This document shows positions 7,170-14,981 of a stretch of 39,586 nt of DNA, in pieces. The DNA lies in contig CAYMOV010000018.1 of the NCBI GenBank assembly GCA_964392085.1, forward strand, positions 1 through 39,586, given 5' to 3'. Source of the stretch: CAYMOV01 sp964392085. GTDB taxonomy: Bacteria; Oederibacteriota; Muellerivitia; Muellerivitales; Muellerivitaceae. The stretch's first letter is position 1, and every line of letters starts with the position of its first letter. The notes under the pieces are model-generated. The model was not told the DNA's origin, did not search any database, and saw only the letters and a program-made list of their open reading frames with translations. The translations under genes were made by a program, and so were the position numbers.

Positions 7170-7973
7170 CTATTGGATCAGCTTTTTCCTCATCAAACGC
7201 ACCGCGACCTCGCCCATCGAGGCGGGGACCACCAACATATAAAGCACATGGGCCTGCCAAAGGGGGTCCGGGATGCCCGTGGTGAATGAGCGGGCTAGGG
7301 CCACCATCGGGTACAGGGGCAACCACATCGCCACCACCCGCACCGCCGTGGGGAGGCTCCCGATCGGGAACATGGTGCCCGAGAACATGATGAGGGGCGA
7401 CACCACCCCCGAAATGAAGAAATTAAATTGGTTCAGGTTCGATACCACCCTCACGGCGTACAACCCCAGGCTGCCGAAGGCCACCGCCGTGAAGAATCCC
7501 ATCACCGGGACGCAGACCGCCATCCCCGAATGCACCGTCCCGAAGGCCGTCAGGACCCCCAATACCACCGAGGAAAACAACGCCCCCTTGAAACCCGTGT
7601 AGAGCAGTTCCCCCCAGAAGATCTCGCGGACCCCCACGGGGGTGGCCAGCATGGAATCGTAGTTCCGGTCCACGGACAGGCGGAAGTAGGCGCCGTAGGA
7701 CTCCTCGAAGGCCGAGGTGAAGACCGCGGACATCATCATCTGGCCGGGCGCCAGGAAGGAAAGGTAGGGCACGCCGTCCATGTTCCCCACCAATTTCGAG
7801 AGGCCCCACCCGACCGCCATGATGAAAATGAGGGGTTCAATCACCGTCGGGAACGAGTTGGTCCAGAAGTGGTTGCCGTAAACCACGCGGTGGCGGTTGG
7901 CGACCGCCAGGATGCGGACCCAAAACCCCGGAACGAACCTGGGCGACGCGTTCAAAACCCACCCCCCCCACAT
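7170..7973 (-). CDS. NodJ-type ABC-2 transporter permease
   Basis: 267 residues from the ATG at 7971-7973. About six membrane helices; the family pattern of NodJ/DrrB-type permeases is clear: an N-terminal TNSFPTVIEPLIFIMAVGWGLSKLV segment, YLSFLAPGQMMMSAVFTSAFE, DRNYDSMLATPVG.REI, and a late VVSPLIMFSGTMFPI helix. It would form the membrane part of an exporter with the NodI-type ATPase upstream; the substrate is unknown (NodIJ exports lipo-oligosaccharides in rhizobia, others export varied lipids or glycans). The open frame extends to 8036, but those residues come from the inverted-repeat element at 8000-8099 and are unlike the family, so I start inside it. No strong ribosome binding site precedes this ATG; a TTG 18 bases further in, behind a G-run, is an alternative. 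Confidence 0.8.
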   Translation of the reverse strand: MWGGWVLNASPRFVPGFWVRILAVANRHRVVYGNHFWTNSFPTVIEPLIFIMAVGWGLSKLVGNMDGVPYLSFLAPGQMMMSAVFTSAFEESYGAYFRLSVDRNYDSMLATPVGVREIFWGELLYTGFKGALFSSVVLGVLTAFGTVHSGMAVCVPVMGFFTAVAFGSLGLYAVRVVSNLNQFNFFISGVVSPLIMFSGTMFPIGSLPTAVRVVAMWLPLYPMVALARSFTTGIPDPLWQAHVLYMLVVPASMGEVAVRLMRKKLIQ

Positions 7974-7999
7974 AAGCCTAACGGCAACCAAATTCTCAA

Positions 8000-8099
8000 C
8001 ACAGGGACACAAAGACACAGAACAAACCGTGTCCAAATCCTTCGGATTGACTCCAGTTTAAAAGATATTTTCATTTCTCCGTGACTCTGTGTCCCTGTG
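8000..8099. repeat. Intergenic inverted-repeat element A (long imperfect hairpin)
   Basis: Lies between the NodI-type ATPase and NodJ-type permease genes. Left arm CACAGGGACACAAAGACACA (8000-8019) pairs with the right arm ending TGTGTCCCTGTG (8088-8099); 12 outer bases match exactly, further in with single mismatches. The arms are built of near-repeats with an 8-base period (CACAGGGA, CACAAAGA, CACAGAAC). The centre holds a second hairpin, AATCC-TTC-GGATT (about 8036-8048). The A+T-rich interior contrasts with the flanks. It resembles element B at 10410-10500 in design. Confidence 0.75.
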
Positions 8100-8117
8100 G
8101 CGGATGGTTGTTTTCGC

Positions 8118-9020
8118 CTATTCGGATTCATGCAGATCCCTCCCGGTGAGCTTCAGGAAAAGATCCTCGAGGCTGCTGGACCGGATGCGGAAGTTTCCCC
8201 CCACGGCGCGGGCCAGGGCCTCCAGGTCGGACGTCGAGGGGGAATATAGGAACGTCATGTCCCCGTGGGTTTCCCGGGTCACGGAGCCCGGGATCGCCGA
8301 GGGGGCCAGGCCCGCCGGGAGCTCCAGGACATAGGCCGGGATCCGGCTCGCCACCAACTCGCCCGGGACGCCCTCCGCCAGGATCTTCCCTTGGTCCATC
8401 ACCAAGAGCCGGTCGCAGAGCTGGTGGGCCTCCTCCATATAGTGGGTGGTCAACAGGAGCGTCACGCCCTTGGCCTTCAGTTCCCTCAGTTTGGCCCAGA
8501 TGAGGTGCCGCACCTGGGGGTCCAGGCCCGTCGTGGGCTCGTCCAGGACCACCAGGTCCGGGTCGTTCAAGAGGGCGCGGGCGATCACCAGGCGGCGCTT
8601 CAGGCCCCCGGACAGCTCACGGATCTTGGCGTCCGCCTTGGATTCGAGGGACATGAACTCCAGGAGGGATTGGATCTTGGTACTCATCTTCTTGCGGGAG
8701 AACCCGAAATAGCCCGAGTAAACCTCGAGGTTCTGCCTCACCGAAATGTCCTCGTCGAGGTTGTCGGTCTGGGGCACCACGCCGAGGCGGTTCTTGATGG
8801 CGGCGGGTTCCCGGTCCGGGTCGAGGCCGAAGACCGAGAGGTCCCCACCGTCCCGGGGCGAGAAGCAGTAGATCATCTTGAGGAGGGTGGTCTTGCCGGC
8901 GCCGTTGGGGCCCAACAGGCCGAAGCATTCCCCCGGCGTCACGCCGAAGGAAACGCCCTTCACGGCTTGGAAGCCGTCGAAGGACTTCAGGATGTTTTCA
9001 GCCCGGATCACCGGCTCCAC
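8118..9020 (-). CDS. NodI-type ABC transporter ATP-binding protein
   Basis: 300 residues. Walker A GPNGAGKTT (37-45), signature LSGGLKRRL (136-144), Walker B DLVVLDEP (155-162) and H-loop TTHYMEEA are all intact. Family features of NodI/DrrA-type ATPases are present: VVPQTDNLDEDISVRQNLEVYSGYFG and the C-terminal accessory domain after about residue 220. It powers the exporter whose permease is encoded downstream. The start is GTG with a G-rich ribosome binding site about ten bases upstream. A well-formed promoter (9048-9076) precedes it. Part of this gene and its promoter is duplicated at 11196-11530. Confidence 0.9.
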   Translation of the reverse strand: MEPVIRAENILKSFDGFQAVKGVSFGVTPGECFGLLGPNGAGKTTLLKMIYCFSPRDGGDLSVFGLDPDREPAAIKNRLGVVPQTDNLDEDISVRQNLEVYSGYFGFSRKKMSTKIQSLLEFMSLESKADAKIRELSGGLKRRLVIARALLNDPDLVVLDEPTTGLDPQVRHLIWAKLRELKAKGVTLLLTTHYMEEAHQLCDRLLVMDQGKILAEGVPGELVASRIPAYVLELPAGLAPSAIPGSVTRETHGDMTFLYSPSTSDLEALARAVGGNFRIRSSSLEDLFLKLTGRDLHESE

Positions 9021-9047
9021 TGGACGCCCCCACCGTAAAGTCCCCGC

Positions 9048-9076
9048 ATCATAGGGGCCTGAAGGCCGCCACTCAA
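9048..9076 (-). promoter_or_regulatory. Promoter of the NodI-type gene
   Basis: Minus-strand -35 TTGAGT (9071-9076), 17-bp spacer, -10 TATGAT (9048-9053). The same arrangement (TTGAGG, 17 bp, TATGAT) is kept in the duplicated copy at 11502-11530 although the spacer sequences differ, which supports that it is functional. Confidence 0.65.
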
Positions 9077-9098
9077 CCGCCCCGACCCCGACCCTGGA

Positions 9099-9133
9099 AT
9101 AAAAAAAGCCCGGACCCTATCGGGCCCGGGCTT
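9099..9133 (-). terminator. Rho-independent terminator of Kelch lipoprotein gene
   Basis: On the minus strand an AAGCCCGG stem (9106-9113 with 9126-9133) with a 12-base loop is followed by a run of seven Ts (9107 down to 9101). It sits 16 bases after the Kelch gene stop and separates it from the NodI promoter. Confidence 0.85.
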
Positions 9134-9149
9134 GGGGAAGCTCGGCGGA

Positions 9150-10163
9150 TCAGGGCGAGAACCAGACCGAATTCAGCGGCCCCCCGTTGGAGCCCCCGGT
9201 CAGCCACATGCGGTTGTTGAACACCGCTCCGGCCGCGTCGTACCGGATGGGAAAGGCCGCCGCAGCCGTCGCCGGAAACCAAATCTGCCCGTCGGCGGAT
9301 GACCACACGTCGTTCAGGTAATTTGTCCCGTCAAAACCGCTGAGAATCCACAAACGGTTTTGGTAGGCCAATACCACCGCTCCGGAGCGCGGGGTGAATT
9401 CCGCGAATCCCGTCACTTGGGTCCAATGCGCGCCGTCCGTCGAGGTCCAGACATCGTTCAAGAGATCGGGCCCACCCGCGTTGGTGTGGCCCCCGATCAG
9501 CCACAGGGCCCCGTTGAAGGCCGTCAAACCGCAATAGTTCCTCTTCAGGAAGCCCCCGTCGGCGGTCACCCGGGTCCAACTCACCCCGTCGGCGGAGGAC
9601 CAAACATCGCTCAGGTCGTCGCAACAATCCTGTCCTCCGACCACCCAAATCTTCCCATTGTAAACGGCGCTCCCGAACCCCGACCTTCCCGTGAAGGTCG
9701 CGGCACCGCCGGTGGATGGGGTCCAAGTCGCGCCGTCCGGGGAGGACCAAGTGTCGCCCATCGCGTTGGCGCTGTCACCGGTGCCCCCCATCACCCACAA
9801 CTTTCCGTTGAACGACACGGCGCCGGATCCGGTTCGGTCGGTGAAGGTGACGCCGGCGGCGGCCTGCGTCCATTGGACCCCGTTCAGGGAGGACCACACG
9901 TCGTTACGGGGTCCTCCGTTATATCCCCCGAGAACCCATAACTTGTCGTTGTAGGCCACACAGCCGTGGCTGGACCTCGCCGTGAAGGGGCTTGTGCCCA
10001 AGGCCTGGTACCAATCACGCCCGATGGCAGGATCCAAAGCGGTAACCGGCGCCGGGTTGGTGTAGTAGTTGTTCGTCACCGGACCGCTTGGGTTGTTTTT
10101 CTTGCATGCCGTCAGGCCGCCCAACACCAGACCCAAAAGGGCGATGGTTAGGATTTTCCGCAT
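9150..10163 (-). CDS. Kelch-type beta-propeller lipoprotein
   Basis: 337 residues. A lipoprotein signal peptide ends in the lipobox LTAC (Cys20), followed by KK and an Asn/Tyr-rich spacer. The rest consists of six repeats of about 45-50 residues, each with (K/R)(L/I/M)W(V/L/I)xxGG ... NDVWSSxDGxxWTxxT, the Kelch pattern; six blades would close a propeller. It is expected to be anchored in the outer or inner membrane facing the periplasm or outside, probably for binding protein or glycan. The ribosome binding site GGGGGAACC directly precedes the ATG. It is a single-gene unit closed by its own terminator. No enzymatic residues are recognised. Confidence 0.8.
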   Translation of the reverse strand: MRKILTIALLGLVLGGLTACKKNNPSGPVTNNYYTNPAPVTALDPAIGRDWYQALGTSPFTARSSHGCVAYNDKLWVLGGYNGGPRNDVWSSLNGVQWTQAAAGVTFTDRTGSGAVSFNGKLWVMGGTGDSANAMGDTWSSPDGATWTPSTGGAATFTGRSGFGSAVYNGKIWVVGGQDCCDDLSDVWSSADGVSWTRVTADGGFLKRNYCGLTAFNGALWLIGGHTNAGGPDLLNDVWTSTDGAHWTQVTGFAEFTPRSGAVVLAYQNRLWILSGFDGTNYLNDVWSSADGQIWFPATAAAAFPIRYDAAGAVFNNRMWLTGGSNGGPLNSVWFSP

Positions 10164-10554
10164 GGTTCCCCCGTGTTTTTTCCGTGGTTTGATTGAAGTC
10201 GGAAGTATGGGACAAGGGCATCGGCATTGAAAGACAGGGCCGAGAAATATCCTTCGAGGCTCAAGACGTGATCCATAGCGTTAAACGGATACCCTGTGAA
10301 ACACGCCGAAAAATTAACGGCTTTTTCCTGTTTTTAATGTCGATTGGGATGAACACCGCGCCGGAGATACTAAGAGTCCCCAACAAAATCGGACAATGAA
10401 AATCATTTCACCACAAAGGTCACTCAGGTCACAAAGGTAAGCCGTGGGATTAAAAGCTTTATCCCACACATGTCTTAGTGAACTTGGTGAACTTTGTGGT
10501 TCAAAAAGGTTTTGTTAGCCGTTCTAAATTAGAACCGCCCCAACTGATGATCCA
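10164..10554. other. Gene-free region upstream of Kelch gene
   Basis: 390 bases, more A+T-rich than the neighbours. It holds inverted-repeat element B (10410-10500), a 15-base palindrome GTTCTAAATTAGAAC (10521-10535), and the Kelch ribosome binding site. A small GCCG/CGGC hairpin followed by five Ts (10305-10326) reads like a weak plus-strand terminator with no gene to serve. A 68-codon plus-strand open frame (10193-10399) shows no coding character. Confidence 0.5.
10410..10500. repeat. Intergenic inverted-repeat element B (long imperfect hairpin)
   Basis: 91 bases that fold on themselves almost end to end. Left arm starts ACCACAAAGGTCACTCAGG; the reverse complement of the right arm starts ACCACAAAGTTCACCAAGT. 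The arms consist of near-repeats with a 9-base period (CACAAAGGT, CACTCAGGT, CACAAAGGT). The similarity continues inward to a second paired block GTGGGAT/ATCCCAC around an AAAGCTTT core. It carries no open frame. Its architecture matches element A at 8000-8099. Confidence 0.8.
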
Positions 10555-11199
10555 TTATTTAAACATTTTCAAGATCCCGGCGACCAGGAAACCAACAGAC
10601 AGAATGGCGAGCACCATGGACAAACCCCGGTAGACGCGGCGCATGGTCCTGTCGCTGAAGAAATGACGGGTGCGCCGCAACACCGACGCCAGGACGACTT
10701 GATAACTGAAAAGTCCCGACCCACCCGCCACGATAAATGCCGCCCGAAGCGGGGGCGTGAACGAACCCGTCAGGCCCATCCCCTTCACCAGCGCGACCGC
10801 CAAAAGCCAGGAAAGCATGATCGGGGGATAGGTGATGCCCAGCACGAACCCCGTCAGGTAGGACGCCCCGTCGCCCGTCCATTGGGCCTTGGCGTTCGGC
10901 GCCTGGACCTTATCCGCCTGGCGCCAGGTCAAGGCCGCGAGGACCGCCAGGACCCCGGCGCCCGCCCACCCGAAGACCGCCAGGACAGCCGGTTTTTCGA
11001 GGAACGGCGCGATCCCGAACAGGGCCAACGCGCCGTACATCATGTCGGAGGTGGTGGTTCCCGCCGCCGTTAGGAGGGCGGCTCCCATGCGTCGCGCCAA
11101 CACGCGTTTGGCCACTTCGACCTGGGTGGCGCCGATGGGAATGGCGGAAAGGAAACCGAGGAGATAGGCCACTACGACCAGCCCGATGTCCCGGATCAA
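10555..11199 (-). CDS. LysE/RhtB-family exporter
   Basis: 214 residues from the TTG at 11197-11199. Six hydrophobic helices; LysE-family hallmarks are the N-terminal LLGFLSAIPIGATQVEVAKRVLARRMGAALLTAAGTTTSDMMYGALALFG and the central membrane segment with YPPIMLSWLLAVALVKG. Members export amino acids or related small molecules across the inner membrane. The frame stays open to 11382, but that part overlaps a decayed ATPase fragment in another frame and does not look like protein. The TTG start overlaps the stop of that fragment (TTGA), with GGGGGA upstream as ribosome binding site, so expression probably depends on the duplicated promoter at 11502-11530. Substrate unknown. Confidence 0.75.
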   Translation of the reverse strand: MIRDIGLVVVAYLLGFLSAIPIGATQVEVAKRVLARRMGAALLTAAGTTTSDMMYGALALFGIAPFLEKPAVLAVFGWAGAGVLAVLAALTWRQADKVQAPNAKAQWTGDGASYLTGFVLGITYPPIMLSWLLAVALVKGMGLTGSFTPPLRAAFIVAGGSGLFSYQVVLASVLRRTRHFFSDRTMRRVYRGLSMVLAILSVGFLVAGILKMFK

Positions 11200-11474
11200 G
11201 TCGGGTCCCCCGAAGTGGCGTCCGAGGGGCTCGCGCCGGTACGGTTTTTCATCTCGGCGGGAAGGGCGTCCGGGTCCATCCCGAAGACCGACGGGTGCCC
11301 GCCGTCCCTGGGGGAGAGGCGGTAATTGATATTGGGCAGGGTGGCCTTGCCGGAACCGTTGGGCTCCAATAGGCCGAAGCATTTCCCGGGCGTCACGCCG
11401 AAGGAAACGCCCTTCACGGCTTGGAAGCCGTCGAAGGACTTCAGGATGTTCTCCACCCGGATCACCGGCTCCAC
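11196..11474 (-). pseudogene. Decayed partial copy of the NodI-type ATPase gene
   Basis: 92-residue remnant. Residues 1-80 align with the start of the intact ATPase (8118-9020): both begin MEPVIR(A/V)ENILKSFDGF, with the following residues identical up to the Walker region. The Walker A motif is damaged (EPNGSGKAT for GPNGAGKTT), later residues drift, and similarity ends soon after KNR. The promoter (TTGAGG-17-TATGAT) and start region were copied too. The remnant ends in TGA overlapping the TTG of the LysE gene. It cannot be a working ATPase; it may now act as a translated leader for the LysE gene. That role is inference. Confidence 0.8.
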
Positions 11475-11501
11475 AGGACGCCCCCGCCAGAAAGTTTACG
11501 C

Positions 11502-11530
11502 ATCATAAGGATGGTGTTCGAAAGCCTCAA
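11502..11530 (-). promoter_or_regulatory. Duplicated NodI-type promoter
   Basis: -35 TTGAGG (11525-11530), 17-bp spacer, -10 TATGAT (11502-11507) on the minus strand, in the same position relative to the start codon as in the intact gene. It is the likely promoter of the ATPase remnant and the LysE gene. Confidence 0.6.
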
Positions 11531-11542
11531 GGCCAATGGCTG

Positions 11543-12400
11543 TCACCCCATGTGGAAAAATCTTAGGAGTCCCACAAACAGCGAGAACCCCAGGCAATAC
11601 CCGCCGAACCATTTCCACCGGCCCTTCTCGAGCCAGTCCGAGAGCCAAACCAGGGCCAGCCAGGCCGCCGCGAAACTGAAGGCCATCCCCGCCGCGCCCA
11701 ACAGCAGGTCCGACTTCAGGCCTAGGGCCCCCACGGCCTCCCTCGCCTTCCAGAGCCGGTGGATCTCCCTCGCCAAGACCGGAGGCGTCAACACCACCGC
11801 CAGGGCGAAGCTGAAACGTTCCGTCTTGAGTCTAGGTACGCCCGCCACTAGTCCCGCCGAGATGGTGGCACCGGACCGGGAGAAGCCCCGAAAGGGCAGG
11901 CAAAGGCCCTGCAGGAGGCCGATGAAGATGGATTCCCTCGCGCCTAGAGGGCCGTCGTCCCGGACCCGGTCCTCCCTCGAGGCCGCGTAGAGGATCCAGA
12001 GTCCCGAGGCGGCCAGGGCGACCGCCATGAGCCCCAGGTTGCCGAAGAGGCTCTCGACCTCGGCGTGGGGTTCACCCCGCAGGATCACTTTCTCGACGAG
12101 GATCAACAGGGCCAGGCCCACGACCCCCGTGGCGCCCGTGGCCAGGACGATTTGTCCGATGAAGGACTTGGTCCGGGCCGGGCCGCTGAAGTAGTCCTTC
12201 TTCCAACCGTTCCAGAAATAGGCCAACACCGCCAACATGGTGCCGGTGTGGAGGAGGACCAAGAGGAGGGTCATTTCAGGCGCCGTAGGGTCGAGGCCCA
12301 GCAGTTTTTCCGCCACGATCACGTGGGCCGAGCTGGAAACCGGGAGGAGTTCGGCGAAGCCCTGCACGACGGCCAGGATCGCGGTTTGGAGGAAGGTCAC
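11543..12400 (-). CDS. uppP: Undecaprenyl-diphosphate phosphatase
   Basis: 285 residues, about eight helices. Removes one phosphate from undecaprenyl diphosphate to recycle the lipid carrier for peptidoglycan and surface glycans. Both BacA/UppP signature motifs are intact: QGFAELLPVSSSAH (13-26, the (E/Q)xxxE plus PVSS.xH motif with Gln13, Glu17 and His26) and LPFRGFSRSGATIS (168-181, RGxSRSG). The start is GTG with GGAGAA six bases upstream. The length matches the family. It is encoded just upstream of the LysE unit on the same strand but separated from it by the duplicated promoter. Confidence 0.93.
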   Translation of the reverse strand: MTFLQTAILAVVQGFAELLPVSSSAHVIVAEKLLGLDPTAPEMTLLLVLLHTGTMLAVLAYFWNGWKKDYFSGPARTKSFIGQIVLATGATGVVGLALLILVEKVILRGEPHAEVESLFGNLGLMAVALAASGLWILYAASREDRVRDDGPLGARESIFIGLLQGLCLPFRGFSRSGATISAGLVAGVPRLKTERFSFALAVVLTPPVLAREIHRLWKAREAVGALGLKSDLLLGAAGMAFSFAAAWLALVWLSDWLEKGRWKWFGGYCLGFSLFVGLLRFFHMG

Positions 12401-12514
12401 AGGGTTCTCCGGGTGGGGGCGCCGGGGCGCCCGGAAGTTGGGGGCAGGATAGTGGGTGCGGCGGACGGGGGAAACATCATTTTTTCCGTTTCAACCGTTC
12501 AGGACGGCCGTCCC

Positions 12515-13888
12515 TCAAGCCAGGGCGCGGTCCTGGAAGGCCGACGGCGCCTGGGTTTGAATGTTTTCCGAAAGGATCCACTCGGCCACCTCCGCCGGTT
12601 CGAGTCCATCGAAGCACCGGGGGATCGCGCAAGTCTTATAGACCTTGTTCATACAGCTGAGGTTTCGGCAGGTCGGTTCCGAAATAAAGGTCCGGGACTC
12701 GGCGTCCTGCCAAGCGGGGAGGAAGCCGGGGCGATGGTGGTCATAGCCCGACATGCGCGCCGCCGTGGCCCCGAATAGCGAGACGATCTTGGTCCGGTTT
12801 CGGTAAAAGCCCTTTCCCGACCGGGAGAACTTCCTCGCGGCGGCCCAATGGAGGGGTCCGGTGTCGCCCGAGATGAAGGTCTCCACGCGGTCCGTGAGGG
12901 CCGCGTAAGCCGTCGCGCGAAGGGACGCCGGGACCAAGGCCGTCCGCTCCCGCCTGGAAACCGCCAGCCCTTCCCGAAGTCGAATCCCCACTCCCCGGTC
13001 CGTGAGGCCTTCCCCCACCAGCACCCTGGCACCGCCATCCACCAGACGCTCCAACAAGGAGGCTAAGAACGCTTCCGGGGGGCGGGTGAAAGGCGAAGCC
13101 GCGTCGGGGTTCAACAGGACCCAGGGTCCCCCACCCGGGATCCGGACGTGATCGAGGAAACTGTCGGCCTGATCCAGGGCTTCATCCGCCAACAAAATTC
13201 GGGCTCCCCAGGTGTTTCGGATCCTGACGGCTTGGCGCCTCAGCGCGAAAAGCTCCGCGAGAAAAAGGTAAGCTTGGGCGATGAAGTGGTTGGGTTCCCG
13301 GGGGTTCGATTCGTTGCGGATCAGCCGGGGAGCGCGGGTTGTGAAATCCAGGACCGGCTGCCCATGGACAAAGGGGTTTCCCGGCCCGAAAAACGGGCAG
13401 GCGTTTACCACGAGGTCAAAGGTCCCTTCCCCCAGGATCCGCCCCGCGGCTTCGAGGTCCCCCGCCGAGGGAAGGGTCCCGCCGGAGAATACGGCGTGGA
13501 TCCGGTCGAACTCAGGATGGCCCTCGAGGAAGGGCCCGGCGGCCCGCGCGATGGCGTAATGGACCTCGGCCTCCGGGAAGTAATCCTTCACCGCGGTCCC
13601 CATGGTCTGCATCATGACCGCGTCGCCCAAATGGATGTCCGAGAGGATCAGGACCCGGCGGAGCGTCCCGGCGTTCTTCAGGCCCCTCAGGTTCCTGCGC
13701 CGGACCAAGGATTCGACCATGGACCCGGACAGCCCCGCCTGGATGACGGCATCCAACACCCGGGCGCCGCCACGGGGAAACCGATCCGTCAGGCGGCTGG
13801 ACATCCCAAAGATCCATTTTTGAAGTCGCAAGTTCAAGTGCCCTACCCCGATCGAAACCCTTTGATTTGTCCCAATCATCTCGCCCAC
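12515..13888 (-). CDS. Glycosyltransferase family 9 (heptosyltransferase-type)
   Basis: 457 residues. The core starts at RRVLILSDIHLGDAVMMQTMGTAVKDYFPEAEVHY, the GT9 N-terminal domain (in heptosyltransferases 'I(L)xxxxxGDxxxxxP'), followed by a C-terminal half with VLLNPDA, FISGDTGPLHWAAA (sugar-nucleotide site, 'DTGPMHLAAA' in the family) and a cysteine cluster C-x4-C...C-x4-C near the end, also common in this family. It would add a heptose or related sugar to lipopolysaccharide core. An extra 70 residues precede the core, which makes it longer than usual. The start is uncertain: GTG at 13888 or ATG at 13879, neither with a clear ribosome binding site. Confidence 0.8.
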   Translation of the reverse strand: MGEMIGTNQRVSIGVGHLNLRLQKWIFGMSSRLTDRFPRGGARVLDAVIQAGLSGSMVESLVRRRNLRGLKNAGTLRRVLILSDIHLGDAVMMQTMGTAVKDYFPEAEVHYAIARAAGPFLEGHPEFDRIHAVFSGGTLPSAGDLEAAGRILGEGTFDLVVNACPFFGPGNPFVHGQPVLDFTTRAPRLIRNESNPREPNHFIAQAYLFLAELFALRRQAVRIRNTWGARILLADEALDQADSFLDHVRIPGGGPWVLLNPDAASPFTRPPEAFLASLLERLVDGGARVLVGEGLTDRGVGIRLREGLAVSRRERTALVPASLRATAYAALTDRVETFISGDTGPLHWAAARKFSRSGKGFYRNRTKIVSLFGATAARMSGYDHHRPGFLPAWQDAESRTFISEPTCRNLSCMNKVYKTCAIPRCFDGLEPAEVAEWILSENIQTQAPSAFQDRALA

Positions 13889-14031
13889 GTTAGGCCGGAC
13901 GTCACCACTTTAGACCCACGACAACGGCGGAAAGAAGCGGTTGAGACGAAAAAAAGCCTTAAAAAAAGCCGCTAAATCGGGTGATCGAGCCGACATTCCT
14001 CCCGGAGGCCAACGGACCGTCCCCCAATGGA

Positions 14032-14892
14032 TTAGACACCCGCCGTTTCAATTTCGGGTGATTCCCTCAGGCTCAACCGGTTCTTCCCGACTCTCTTGAC
14101 TTCATACATGGCCCGGTCCGCCAACCGGAGGGCCGGCTCAATCTCCGCGAGGGGGTGGGTAAAGGTCACGGCGCCGATGCTGAAGGTGGCCTTCCAACCC
14201 CCGGCCACCATCTTTCGCCCCAACCTTTCCTGGAAATCATGGAGCCTTGGCCCGGCCTCCTCTCGGGAAAGCCCCGGCAGGAAAACCGCGAACTCGTCCC
14301 CGCCCACCCTCGCGCAGAGGTCCCGGTCCCGAAAGCATTCGTTCATCACCGCCCCGACGGTTTTCAGCACATCATCCCCCACGGCGTGGCCCTGTCGGTC
14401 GTTGATCAGTTTGAAGTCGTCCACATCGATGTAAGCCACCGTCACGGACCGGGTCCCACCCGTCGGGTTTTGGAGATCCCGGTTCGCGCGTTGGGTGAAT
14501 GCGCCCGCGTTGAGGAGGCGGGTCAATCCATCCTTCTCCGCCATCTCGGTCACTTGTGTCAGCCGATGGTTAAGGCGGTCCAAGACCAGGGCGAACACCG
14601 TGAAAAAGACCAGGTTGGCGAAGGCGTCGTAATAATAGGCCCGCGTAAAGGCCCCCTTGTCGAGGTGGAAGTCCACCCCAAAGATGAAGGCCGTGCAAAA
14701 GAGGCTGTAGATCGCCCCCGGCGCGAACCCCGCGTACCAAACCACGATCCCCAGGGGGACGAGGTGGAAAAAGGAGATGTTGAGGTCCGGCCCGCCGACC
14801 AAGTCGAGGTACTCATCAAGGGCCATCAACGAGACCGCCAGGAGGATGATGGCGTACTTGGGTTGCCGCTTGATCCAAACGCCGAGTCCCAT
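14032..14892 (-). CDS. Membrane-bound diguanylate cyclase (GGDEF)
   Basis: 286 residues. Five or so N-terminal membrane helices (residues about 10-110) resembling a small MASE-type sensor, then a GGDEF domain: DGLTRLLNAGAF, DVDDFKLINDRQGHAVGDDVL, and the active-site loop GGDEF (197-201), which is canonical. The inhibitory site RDRD (188-191) lies exactly five residues before it, so product inhibition is likely. It makes cyclic di-GMP from two GTP. The ATG at 14890-14892 was chosen over one at 14931 because AAGGGA lies six bases upstream. It is transcribed divergently from the ArnT-like gene with an 89-base gap. Confidence 0.9.
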   Translation of the reverse strand: MGLGVWIKRQPKYAIILLAVSLMALDEYLDLVGGPDLNISFFHLVPLGIVVWYAGFAPGAIYSLFCTAFIFGVDFHLDKGAFTRAYYYDAFANLVFFTVFALVLDRLNHRLTQVTEMAEKDGLTRLLNAGAFTQRANRDLQNPTGGTRSVTVAYIDVDDFKLINDRQGHAVGDDVLKTVGAVMNECFRDRDLCARVGGDEFAVFLPGLSREEAGPRLHDFQERLGRKMVAGGWKATFSIGAVTFTHPLAEIEPALRLADRAMYEVKRVGKNRLSLRESPEIETAGV

Positions 14893-14969
14893 GGAACATC
14901 CCTTCACGACATTTGGCGGCTGGGTTCTCACGGCGAATCCCCGGGCCGAACCTGGCGCCGCTTTTGGAT

Positions 14970-14975
14970 TATACT
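14970..14975 (+). promoter_or_regulatory. -10 box of ArnT-like gene, probably leaderless
   Basis: TATACT ends six bases before the ATG at 14982. No -35 consensus and no ribosome binding site are seen. If used, transcription would begin at the start codon. Confidence 0.35.
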
Positions 14976-14981
14976 CTCCCC

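Noticed and set aside
10305..10326. Weak hairpin plus T-run as a terminator
   Set aside because: Only four base pairs and no gene on that strand upstream to terminate.
10193..10399. 68-codon plus-strand open frame upstream of the Kelch gene
   Set aside because: No ribosome binding site and no domain; atypical composition for this genome.
11200..11382. N-terminal extension of the LysE gene
   Set aside because: Its residues are the out-of-frame reading of the ATPase remnant and show no membrane or LysE character.
12515..13888. Cysteine cluster at the C-terminus as a new metal site
   Set aside because: C-terminal cysteine pairs are common in the GT9 family, so this is not unusual.
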